A stretch of DNA of 64,000 nt from assembly GCF_026107455.2 (NCBI RefSeq), contig NZ_JAPCHY010000010.1, positions 124,001 to 188,000 on the forward strand, in the 5' to 3' direction. Below the pieces are notes generated by a model that was not told where the DNA came from, made no database searches, and was given only the letters and a program-made list of their open reading frames with translations. This document shows, piece by piece, positions 9,595 through 16,966 of this stretch. Position 1 is the stretch's first letter, and every line of letters begins with the position of its first letter. This DNA comes from Xanthomonas chitinilytica (GTDB lineage Bacteria; Pseudomonadota; Gammaproteobacteria; Xanthomonadales; Xanthomonadaceae). A program made the position numbers and the translations under genes.

Positions 9595-10398
9595 TCAATC
9601 CCAGGCCGGAGCGATGCCGTCCGGATTGGCCACCCGCTGCCCGCGGTCCAGCGTCGCGATCGTCGCCATGTCCCCGGCGTCCAGCCGCAGCCCGGCCGCC
9701 TCGAGGTTGCCGGCCAGGTTCTCGCGGCGGGTCGATGACGGAATCACCGAGTAGCCCTGCTGCAGCGCCCACGCCAGCGCCACCTGCGCCGGGGTGGCCC
9801 GGTGGCGCTCGGCGATGGCCTGGATCGCCGCGTCCTTCAACACCGCGCCATAGGCCAGGCTCATGAACGCGGTGACGTGGATGCCCTGGTCGCGCAGGTA
9901 CGAGGTCAGCGCACGGTTCTGCAGGTAGGGATGCACCTCGACCTGGTTGGTGGCGATGGCATCGGCGCCAAGGATGTCGATCGCCTGCCGGGTCAGTCCG
10001 ATGGTGAAGTTGGAAACGCCGATCGCCCGGGTCAGCCCCTGGGCCCTGGCTTCGGCCAGCGCGCCGAGGAACTCGCGCATCGGCACTTCATCGTTGGGCG
10101 AGGGCCAGTGGATCAGGGTCAGGTCGACCCGGTCGGTGCGCAGCTTGCGCAGGCTTTCGCGCAGGCTGGCCAGCAGGTCGTCGCGATGGAAGTTGCTGAT
10201 CCAGATCTTGGTGGTGAGGAACAGCTCGTCGCGGGGCACGCCACCGCTGGCAATGGCCGCGCCGAGGTCGGCTTCGTTGTCGTAGATCTGCGCGGTGTCG
10301 AAGGCGCGGTATCCCAGCTCCAGTGCGTTGTGCACGGAGTCGGTGAGGGTCTGGCCCTTCAGGCGGTAGGTGCCAAGGCCAATGGCGGGAACGTTCAT
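9595..10398 (-). CDS. dkgB: Aldo/keto reductase, DkgB-like
   Basis: A 267-aa NADPH-dependent aldo/keto reductase of the 2,5-diketo-D-gluconate reductase B type, which reduces small dicarbonyls and aldehydes. The AKR tetrad is visible: Asp34 and Tyr39 in [10 protein letters not shown], Lys64 in LTTKIW, and His97 in LIHWPSP. The cofactor loop [13 protein letters not shown] lies near the C-terminus. The start at 10398 has GGAGAATCCCG before it. It lies 84 nt downstream of an MFS transporter on the same strand and, beyond that, of a divergent LysR gene. E. coli dkgB also neighbours a LysR gene (yafC). The three genes are probably one regulon, perhaps for handling reactive carbonyls; the role is inference. 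Confidence 0.85.
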   Translation of the reverse strand: MNVPAIGLGTYRLKGQTLTDSVHNALELGYRAFDTAQIYDNEADLGAAIASGGVPRDELFLTTKIWISNFHRDDLLASLRESLRKLRTDRVDLTLIHWPSPNDEVPMREFLGALAEARAQGLTRAIGVSNFTIGLTRQAIDILGADAIATNQVEVHPYLQNRALTSYLRDQGIHVTAFMSLAYGAVLKDAAIQAIAERHRATPAQVALAWALQQGYSVIPSSTRRENLAGNLEAAGLRLDAGDMATIATLDRGQRVANPDGIAPAWD

Positions 10399-10482
10399 CG
10401 GGATTCTCCGGGAAGTGATTGCGATGCAGGCTACGCCATGCAGCGCGGACGGGAAGTGGCAGGGCGGCAACGCGCTGTTGCG

Positions 10483-11697
10483 TCAGTGCGCGGCCACGGC
10501 GATGCCGTCGGCACGGTCGTCGATGCCGTCGCGACGATCCAGGCGGCCGCTGAGCGCGGTCAGCGCGAACGCGCCCAGCACCACCAGCGCGCCCAGCCAC
10601 GGCGTATGCATCAGGCCGATGTGGTCGACCACCAGCCCGCCGAGCGAGGCGCCCAGCGCGATGCCGATGTTGAACGCGGCGATGTTCAGGCCCGAGGCCA
10701 CGTCGGTGGCCTGCGGCACGAAGCGTTGCGCCTGCTTGACCACATAGACCTGCAGCCCGGGCACGTTGCCGAACGCCACCGCGCCCAGTGCAAGCACGCT
10801 CAGCAGCATCAGCCAGGTGTTGTGGGCGGTGAAGGTGAGCGCGAACAGCACCAGTGCCAGCAGGGCGAAGATGCGCTTGAGCGCGGGCACCGGGCCGAGG
10901 CGGTCGGCCAGGCGGCCGCCCCACAGGTTGCCGATCGCCACCGAGATGCCGTAGACCAGCAGCACCAGGCCCACCGCGCTGGCGGAAAAGCCGGTCACGT
11001 CCTGCAGGATCGAGGCCAGGTAGGTGAAGGAAAGGAACGTGCCGCCGTAACCCAGCGCGGTCATCGCATAGACCAGCAGCAGGCGCGGTTGCGCCAGCAC
11101 CGCGAACTGCTGGGCGAACCGGGCCGGCGCGCTGCGCGGCAGGCCGCGCGGCACGAACAGCAGGCTGCCGAGCAGCGCCAGCACGCCCAGCGCCGCCACC
11201 GCGAGGAAAGTGGCGCGCCAGCCCAGGTGCTGGCCGATGAAGGTTCCCAGCGGCACGCCGGTGACCAGGGCCACGGTCAGGCCGGTGAACATGATGGCGA
11301 TGGCACTGGCGGCCTTGTCCTTCGGCACCAGCGAGGTGGCGATGATCGAGCCGACCGAGAAGAACACGCCGTGGGCGAGGCCGGTCAGCACCCGGGCGAC
11401 GATCAGGGAGCCGTAGCCCGGCGCCATCCATGCGACCAGGTTGCCGGCGGTGAACAGCACCATCAGCGCGACCAGCAGCGCCTTGCGCGGCACGCGGCCG
11501 GTCAGCGCGGTGAGTACCGGCGCGCCGACCGCCACGCCCAGTGCGTACAGGGAGACCAGCAGGCCGGCCGACGGCAGGCTGACGTGCAGGTCGGCGGCGA
11601 TGGTCGGGATCAGGCCGACGATGACGAATTCGGTGGTGCCGATGGCGAACGCGCCGAGCGTCAGCGCCAGCAGGGCGAGGGGGATGCCACGGGACAT
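10483..11697 (-). CDS. MFS efflux transporter, DHA1 family
   Basis: A 404-aa transporter with about twelve hydrophobic helices. The N-terminal half begins IPLALLALTLGAFAIGTTEF and continues VGLIPTIAADL, the AraJ/YdhP-like DHA1 signature. A central loop carries GWRATF after VALVTGVPLGT. This group exports drugs, sugars or amino acids by proton antiport; the substrate is not evident. It starts 124 nt from a divergent LysR gene, with a perfect palindrome in between, and is followed by dkgB. It is therefore probably induced together with the reductase by that regulator. Confidence 0.88.
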   Translation of the reverse strand: MSRGIPLALLALTLGAFAIGTTEFVIVGLIPTIAADLHVSLPSAGLLVSLYALGVAVGAPVLTALTGRVPRKALLVALMVLFTAGNLVAWMAPGYGSLIVARVLTGLAHGVFFSVGSIIATSLVPKDKAASAIAIMFTGLTVALVTGVPLGTFIGQHLGWRATFLAVAALGVLALLGSLLFVPRGLPRSAPARFAQQFAVLAQPRLLLVYAMTALGYGGTFLSFTYLASILQDVTGFSASAVGLVLLVYGISVAIGNLWGGRLADRLGPVPALKRIFALLALVLFALTFTAHNTWLMLLSVLALGAVAFGNVPGLQVYVVKQAQRFVPQATDVASGLNIAAFNIGIALGASLGGLVVDHIGLMHTPWLGALVVLGAFALTALSGRLDRRDGIDDRADGIAVAAH

Positions 11698-11772
11698 GGG
11701 CGTTACCGGTGGGGAGGGGTGGCGCAGTCTGGGCGCCGGACTGTTGCCGAAAAAGCGGCTTTCGCGCCAATG

Positions 11773-11795
11773 ACTATTGATCTAAAGTCAATAGT
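11773..11795. promoter_or_regulatory. LysR operator palindrome
   Basis: A perfect 8-bp inverted repeat, ACTATTGA and TCAATAGT, around a 7-nt spacer (TCTAAAG). It lies in the AT-rich part of the spacer between the MFS gene and the LysR gene. It contains the T-N11-A core expected for LysR binding, 27 nt before the LysR start codon. Confidence 0.6.
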
Positions 11796-11821
11796 GATCG
11801 ACTCCTCGACCGGTACCGGCC

Positions 11822-12724
11822 ATGAGAACCACCCTCGACGAGATGCAGGCCTTCATCGCGGTGATCGATGCGGGCTCGATCACCGCCGCCGCCGAACAGC
11901 TGGAGCAGACCACCTCCGGCGTCAGCCGCGCGTTGGCGCGCCTGGAAGAGAAGCTGGGCACCACGCTGCTGACCCGCACCACCCGCCGCCTGCACCTGAC
12001 CGAGGAGGGCGCGGCGTTCCTGCAGCAGTCGCGTGCGATCGTCGCCGCGGTGGAAGCGGCCGAGGAGCAGATCGCCGCCCGTCGCGAACGTCCGTCCGGC
12101 CGGCTGCGCGTGGATGCGGCGATGCCGTTCGTGCTGCACGTGATCGCACCGCTGGTGGCCGGCTACCGCGCCCGATACCCGGAGGTGGCGCTGGAGCTCA
12201 ACAGCAGCGAGCGCTACATCGACCTGCTGGAACGGCGCACCGACGTCGCCATCCGCATCGGGCCGCTGGCCGATTCCACCCTGCATGCGCGGCCGCTGGC
12301 GCACAGCCGCCTGCGGATCCTGGCCAGCCCCGCCTACCTGCAGCAGCACGGGGTGCCGAAGAGCGTGGCGCAGCTGCGCGAGCATGCGCTGCTGGGCTTC
12401 AACGAACCGGATTCATTGAACCATTGGCCGGTGCGTGACGAAGACGGCACGCTGCTGCACGTGCGCCCGGCCCTGGCGGTGTCCAGCGGCGAAACCCTGC
12501 GCCGGCTGGCGCTGGAGGCGGTCGGCATCGTCTGCCTGTCCGACTTCATGACCGAGCGCGACCGCGCGGCGGGCACGCTGCTGGAAGTGCTGCCGAAACA
12601 GACCGTGGAAGTGCGCCAGCCGATCCATGCCGTCTACTACCGCAACACCGCGGTCTCGGCACGGATCAGCTCGTTCCTCGACCATCTGGCGCAGGCATTG
12701 GCCAACGCGCCGTTCGCGCGCTGA
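11822..12724 (+). CDS. LysR-family transcriptional regulator (YafC-like)
   Basis: A 300-aa protein. The HTH region reads LDEMQAFIAVIDAGSITAAA and continues TTSGVSRALARLEEKLG. After it come LLTRTTRRLHLTEEGAAF and the substrate-binding domain (~90-295, LELNSSERYIDLLERRTDVA; IRIGPLADSTLHAR). This matches the large CrgA/YafC-like LysR subgroup that commonly controls divergent oxidoreductases and transporters. Targets here are probably the MFS-dkgB pair and itself, through the palindrome at 11773-11795. The inducer is unknown. Confidence 0.88.
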   Translation: MRTTLDEMQAFIAVIDAGSITAAAEQLEQTTSGVSRALARLEEKLGTTLLTRTTRRLHLTEEGAAFLQQSRAIVAAVEAAEEQIAARRERPSGRLRVDAAMPFVLHVIAPLVAGYRARYPEVALELNSSERYIDLLERRTDVAIRIGPLADSTLHARPLAHSRLRILASPAYLQQHGVPKSVAQLREHALLGFNEPDSLNHWPVRDEDGTLLHVRPALAVSSGETLRRLALEAVGIVCLSDFMTERDRAAGTLLEVLPKQTVEVRQPIHAVYYRNTAVSARISSFLDHLAQALANAPFAR

Positions 12725-12888
12725 CGGACCGCAAGGCCGCTCCGCTCCGGCGGCTGGAGCATGGCCTGCGCGCGAGCGCGATGCCGGGGCGCAGGCAGGT
12801 CGAAGCCGATCGGCCGGAAGCGAGGCAAGCATCCCCATCACCCGCGCGGGAGTCGCTGGCAGACAGCTGGCAACGGAAGCGTCCGCGC

Positions 12889-13188
12889 TCAGTGATCCGC
12901 CTGTTCCTGCTCGGCGTGGTGCCAGGCGTGGCGCACCAGCCAGCGCGCCTCGTCCCACGGTACGGCCAGGGAGGGGGCGTGGCGGTGGTAGCTGTCCTGC
13001 AGCACCCGGTAGAGCTGTTCTTCGTTGGCGCGCGGATAAGCCTGGTAGACGTCGTAGCCGATTTCCAGCAGGCGCTGGTAATGGTCGAAGTCGTGGTGGC
13101 CAAGCTGGCCGATGGCGTGGACGCCGCGCCAGTAGGCCAGTTCGGCGTCACGGTTGATGCGGCGGCGGGCTGCGGATGTGGTCTGCAT
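12889..13188 (-). CDS. Small hypothetical protein (99 aa)
   Basis: A 99-aa acidic, His- and aromatic-rich soluble protein. It begins MQTTSAARRRINRDAELAYW and includes GHHDFDHYQRLLEIGYDVY and WLVRHAWHHAEQEQ. Predicted mostly helical, with no signal peptide or membrane segment and no domain I recognise. The even distribution of aromatic residues and the lack of shadow-type Arg/Pro runs argue that it is a real gene. It converges with the LysR gene and stands alone, ahead of the aldo/keto reductase on the same strand. Confidence 0.6.
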   Translation of the reverse strand: MQTTSAARRRINRDAELAYWRGVHAIGQLGHHDFDHYQRLLEIGYDVYQAYPRANEEQLYRVLQDSYHRHAPSLAVPWDEARWLVRHAWHHAEQEQADH

Positions 13189-13266
13189 GGGTAGGACTCC
13201 ATTCGCGGGCTACCCCCCTGTCCGGCCGATGCTAATGGCTGCGGCCGGGCGCGTCCAATCGCCGGT

Positions 13267-14226
13267 TCAGTCCGCCTCGGCGCTGGCCGCGTCCAGCTGC
13301 GCGATGTCCTGCGCGTCCAGCGCCAGCGTGGCCGCGGCCAGGATTTCGCGCAGCTGGGCGACGCTGGTGGCGCTGGCGATCGGTGCGGCGATGCCGGGGC
13401 GCGCGATCAGCCAGGCCAGCGACACCTGCGCCGGCGTGGCGCGGTGGCGCGAGGCGACGTCGTCGAGCGCGGCGAGGATGCGCAGGCCGCGCGGATTGAG
13501 GTACCTGTCCGCCACTTCCTGGCCACGCGCGCTGCTCTTGCCGGCATCCCCGGCGTTGCGGTACTTGCCGCTGAGGAAGCCCCTGGCCAGCGCGTAGTAG
13601 CCGATCACGCCCAGCTCCTGTTCGCGTGCCAGCGGCTCCAGTTCGGCCTCGTAGCCGGCGCGGTCGTACAGGTTGTACTCCGGCTGCAGGGTCTCGTAGC
13701 GCGGCAACCGGTACTGCTCGGAGACCAGCAGCGCGTCGCGCAGGCGGGTGGCGCTGTAGTTGGAAGCGCCGATGGCGCGCACCTTGCCCTGTTCCACCAG
13801 CCGCGCGAACGCGCCCAGGGTTTCCTCCAGCGGCACCGACTCGTCGTCCTCGTGCGCCTGGTACAGGTCGATCGTCTCGACCTGCAGGCGCCGCAGCGAA
13901 CCTTCCACCGCCTCGGCGATGTTGTCGGCCGACAGTCCCGGCTGTTCGCCCCACTTGCCGACCTTGGTGGCGAGCACCACCTTGTCGCGCTTGCCGCTGC
14001 GCTGCAGCCAGCGGCCGATGAGGGTCTCCGACTCGCCGCCCTGGTTGCCCGGCGCCCAGGCCGAGTACACGTCGGCGGTATCGACCAGGTTGAAGCCGGC
14101 ATCGACGAAGGCGTCGAGCAGGGCGAAGCCGGTCTTCTCGTCGACGTTCCAGCCGAGGACGTTGCCGCCGAAGGCGAGGGGCTTGACCTGCAGGCCGGAA
14201 CGGCCGAGTTCGCGGGACTGGGACAT
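13267..14226 (-). CDS. Aldo/keto reductase
   Basis: A 319-aa NAD(P)H-dependent oxidoreductase. The tetrad is Asp49 and Tyr54 (VDTADVYSAW), Lys88 (LATKVG) and His125 (LYQAHEDD). The C-terminal cofactor segment is IASATSVAQLREIL. It belongs to the long AKR subgroup that acts on aldehydes and ketones, with no specific substrate evident. The start at 14226 is fixed by the strong site AAGGAGGAACCCCC before ATG. It is unrelated in sequence subgroup to dkgB 3 kb away, so not a recent duplicate. Confidence 0.88.
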   Translation of the reverse strand: MSQSRELGRSGLQVKPLAFGGNVLGWNVDEKTGFALLDAFVDAGFNLVDTADVYSAWAPGNQGGESETLIGRWLQRSGKRDKVVLATKVGKWGEQPGLSADNIAEAVEGSLRRLQVETIDLYQAHEDDESVPLEETLGAFARLVEQGKVRAIGASNYSATRLRDALLVSEQYRLPRYETLQPEYNLYDRAGYEAELEPLAREQELGVIGYYALARGFLSGKYRNAGDAGKSSARGQEVADRYLNPRGLRILAALDDVASRHRATPAQVSLAWLIARPGIAAPIASATSVAQLREILAAATLALDAQDIAQLDAASAEAD

Positions 14227-14402
14227 GGGGGTTCCTCCTTGGGCGCAAGCGACACAGCATAGACGGCACGCCGGCGGATGCCGCGGCGGCCGCCGCGAAA
14301 ACAGCGTTCCGCGCATTGCCGCGGCGCTAACGGAAATTGAACGGATCGGTCGCGCGATGCTGCGTGCTAGGCTCGCGCCACCAACGATCACGGAGATCCG
14401 CC

Positions 14403-15266
14403 ATGCGTATCCGCACCTCACTGGCCTGTGCCTGCCTGCTCGTGCTTTCCCCGGGGGCTTTTGCCGCCCCGGCTTCGACGGCGGCCCCGGCGCAGCAGGA
14501 AGCCATCGCCGTCGCGCCGGAACTGCAGGCCGCGGTGGACGGCAGCTGGCGCGACCCGGCCAATGTCGCGCGCGACCGCTACCGCAATCCGGCGCAGACG
14601 CTGGCGTTCTTCGGCGTGCAGCCGACCCAGACGGTGGTGGAGATCACCCCCGGCGGCGGTTGGTACGCGGAAATCCTGGCGCCGTACCTGCGCGAAAGCG
14701 GCCGCTACGTCGCCGCCGTGGTCGACCCGCTGGCGGTGGCCGAAGGCCGCGGCCGCGACTACCAGCAGCGCAGCCGCGACGGGCTGGAAAAGAAGTTCGC
14801 CGATGATCCGGCCCGTTTCGACCGCGCCACCGTGGTGGCCTACGACCCGGCCGCGCCGGTGTTCGGCCAGGCCGGCTCGGCCGACGTGGTGCTGACCTTC
14901 CGCAACGTGCACAACTGGCGCAGTGCCGGCCAGGCCGAGGGCATGTTCCGCGGCTTCTTCGAGGTGCTCAAGCCGGGCGGCGTGCTGGGCGTGGTCGAAC
15001 ACCGCGCCGCCGGCGACGTGCCGGCCGACGACAGGAGCGGCTATGTCGGCCAGCAGCAGGTGATCGCGATGGCCGAGGCCGCCGGCTTCGAGCTGGCCGG
15101 CAGCAGCGAGGTCAACGCCAACCCGCGCGATACCAAGGATCACCCCAATGGCGTGTGGATGCTGCCGCCGTCCAACAACCATCCGGCGGAAGATGCGGAA
15201 AAATATGCGGCCATCGGCGAAAGCGACCGCATGACCCTGCGCTTCGTGAAGCCGCGCCAGGAATGA
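14403..15266 (+). CDS. Exported SAM-dependent methyltransferase-like protein
   Basis: A 287-aa protein with a clear cleavable signal peptide (MRIRTSLACACLLVLSPGAF, cleavage near AFAAP). A class I methyltransferase-like fold follows: motif I VVEITPGGGWYAEILAPYL, a following acidic loop AAVVDPL, VVLTFRNVHNW as the motif IV region, and FFEVLKPGGVLGVVEH as the post-motif. This matches the predicted exported methyltransferase family (COG4798 type). Because SAM is cytosolic, a periplasmic methyltransferase is puzzling, and the protein may bind another ligand. It stands alone, divergent from the aldo/keto reductase by 176 nt. Catalytic activity is inference. Confidence 0.8.
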   Translation: MRIRTSLACACLLVLSPGAFAAPASTAAPAQQEAIAVAPELQAAVDGSWRDPANVARDRYRNPAQTLAFFGVQPTQTVVEITPGGGWYAEILAPYLRESGRYVAAVVDPLAVAEGRGRDYQQRSRDGLEKKFADDPARFDRATVVAYDPAAPVFGQAGSADVVLTFRNVHNWRSAGQAEGMFRGFFEVLKPGGVLGVVEHRAAGDVPADDRSGYVGQQQVIAMAEAAGFELAGSSEVNANPRDTKDHPNGVWMLPPSNNHPAEDAEKYAAIGESDRMTLRFVKPRQE

Positions 15267-15341
15267 AGTGAATCGTGGCGCACGTCCGGGCCGCGCTGGC
15301 GGCCCACCGCGCCTGCATCCGTTTTGCCCGCAGTCCCTTCG

Positions 15342-15881
15342 ATGCTGATCGCCTTCAACAAGCCGTTCAACGTGCTGTGCCAGTTCACCGACCGCAGCCA
15401 GCCGCCGCGGGCGACGCTGGCCGGTTTCGGCCTGCCGTCCGGCGTGTATGCCGCCGGGCGGCTGGACTACGACAGCGAGGGATTGCTGCTGCTCACCGAC
15501 GATGGCGGGCTGGCGCACCGGCTGACCGATCCGCGCCACAAGCAGCCCAAGACCTACTGGGTGCAGGTGGAAGGCACGCCGGACGAGGAGCAGCTGCGCG
15601 CGCTGCGCGAGGGGGTGATGCTCAGCGACGGGCCGACGCTGCCGGCCCGTGTGCAGCGCCTGGAAACACCGCCGGCACTGTGGCCGCGCGATCCGCCGGT
15701 GCGCTTCCGCAAGACCGTGCCCGACGCATGGCTGGCGATCACCCTGGGCGAGGGCCGCAACCGCCAGGTACGGCGCATGACCGCGGCGGTGGGCCTGCCG
15801 ACGCTGCGGTTGGTGCGGGTATCGATGGGGCCGCACGCACTGCAGGAACTGCAGCCGGGGCAGTGGCGGCGGCTGGCGTAG
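15342..15881 (+). CDS. rluE: Pseudouridine synthase, RluE-like
   Basis: A 179-aa member of the RsuA/RluB/E/F family. It has the catalytic-loop motif GRLDYDSEGLLLLT with the nucleophile Asp42, the N-terminal MLIAFNKPFNVL strand, and the C-terminal GEGRNRQVRRMTAAVG RNA-binding element. There is no S4 domain, and the short length fits RluE, which modifies U2457 of 23S rRNA in E. coli. ATG 15342 starts the conserved strand; the ATG six codons upstream is less likely. Confidence 0.85.
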   Translation: MLIAFNKPFNVLCQFTDRSQPPRATLAGFGLPSGVYAAGRLDYDSEGLLLLTDDGGLAHRLTDPRHKQPKTYWVQVEGTPDEEQLRALREGVMLSDGPTLPARVQRLETPPALWPRDPPVRFRKTVPDAWLAITLGEGRNRQVRRMTAAVGLPTLRLVRVSMGPHALQELQPGQWRRLA

Positions 15882-15900
15882 CCGCCGCGTGGGGCGCGGC

Positions 15901-16278
15901 TCAGGCGTCGCTGCCGATGTCGCTGGTCTCGTCCACGGTGGTGGCGGTGGAGCGATTGGGCGAAATCCGTTGCGCGCTGCCGTTCAGCGGTGCGTTGCGG
16001 TCGCGCTGGCGCTTGCGGTAGATGGCGTAGCCGATCAGGCCCACGCCGACCGCGGCCGCGGCGATGGTCACCGCCGGGTTGCGGCGCGCGAACCGGGTGG
16101 CGGCCTTGCCGCCGGTCTTGACCGCGCCGATGGCCGCGCCGGTCTTGATCCAGTCGCTGGCCTGCGGGCCCAGGTGGCGCAGGTTGCTGCCGGCGTGGCG
16201 GAGGCTGTCGCCGGCGTTGCCGGCAAGTTCGAGGGCGCGTTCCAGCGCTCGGTCGGTGATCACGGTCAGCTTGCTCAT
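15901..16278 (-). CDS. Small membrane protein of unknown function
   Basis: A 125-aa protein starting MSKLTVITDRALERALELAG. An N-terminal helical region with Ala/Gly heptads (about residues 1-65) is followed by a single membrane helix (~69-87, PAVTIAAAAVGVGLIGYAIY). A basic stop-transfer segment RKRQRDR and a Ser/Thr/Asp-rich tail come next. The overall design resembles short stress-associated YtxH/DUF883-like membrane proteins, but I cannot assign a family. Tail-to-tail with rluE (19 nt). Start chosen at the first Met before the conserved-looking helix; its ribosome-binding site is weak. Confidence 0.65.
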   Translation of the reverse strand: MSKLTVITDRALERALELAGNAGDSLRHAGSNLRHLGPQASDWIKTGAAIGAVKTGGKAATRFARRNPAVTIAAAAVGVGLIGYAIYRKRQRDRNAPLNGSAQRISPNRSTATTVDETSDIGSDA

Positions 16279-16481
16279 GGGGGTGGGGTCCTGGCCTGGG
16301 TGAGGGAATGCAGTGTCCTCTGGCCGCCGTATATGGCGCGTTAGATCCATGAATGAACACCGCCGCGCCCCATCGTAGCCACCGGCGCGCGGATCAGGAA
16401 GGCAGGGGCTGCCGATCGGTCGCAAGCGTCCGTCGGCTCCGCCGCGGGCCGGTGCCGGGATTGGCTCCGGCCGGGTGCCGG

Positions 16482-16543
16482 GTCGCGACTGACGTCGCTC
16501 CTACAAGGGTTGGGTGCGTTGTAGGAGCGACGTCAGTCGCGAC
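16482..16543. repeat. Inverted pair of GTAG-type REP elements
   Basis: Two 23-nt elements face each other (16482-16504 on minus, 16521-16543 on plus), core GTAGGAGCGACGTCAGTCGC, with a 16-nt loop. Together they would form a long cruciform or RNA hairpin. This is the GTAG-headed REP class found in many copies in Stenotrophomonas/Xanthomonas and linked to RAYT transposases; no RAYT gene is in the window. The rest of 16279-16481 holds no gene I can support. Confidence 0.8.
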
Positions 16544-16589
16544 CTTTCCCGGTGGGCCGCGCCGCGCGGACAGCTGCAAGACACGACCG

Positions 16590-16966
16590 TTGCCACGGGA
16601 AGGCATGCCTCACGTCCCGCGCGGTTCTGCACGATGGGTTGCAGGAGCACTCCATGGATCATCCGGCCGCGCCACGCATGACTTTGCAGGCCAGCCCTCG
16701 ATCACCGTCGCCACGGGTCGGGGACGCATCACGTCCCGCGCGGTTTTGCACGATGGGTTGCGGGAGCACTCCGCGGATCATCCGGCCGCGCCACGCATGA
16801 CTTTGCAGTCCAGCCCTCGATCACCGTCGCCACGGGAAGGTATGCCTCACGTCCCGCGCGGTTTTGCACGATGGGTCGCGGTAGCACTCCACGGATCATC
16901 CGGCCGCGCCACGCATGACTTTGCAGGCCAGCCCTCGATCACCGTCGCCACGGGCCAGGAACGCAT
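16590..16966. repeat. Tandem array of ~118-bp units carrying the hrpB 3' end
   Basis: The CACGTCCCGC landmark recurs at 16611, 16730, 16848 and 16967, a period of 119, 118 and 119 bp; the last copy is the true end of hrpB. Each upstream unit, read on the minus strand, ends with a version of the HrpB C-terminus (PDDPWSATATHRAKPRGT, with small changes) plus its stop codon. It begins with about 60 bp unrelated to hrpB (ACTTTGCAGGCCAGCCCTCG region). Copies 1 and 3 share GCCTCACG junctions, and copies 2 and 4 share GCATCACG. With the REP pair this fills 16544-16965, which has no separate gene. Confidence 0.85.
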
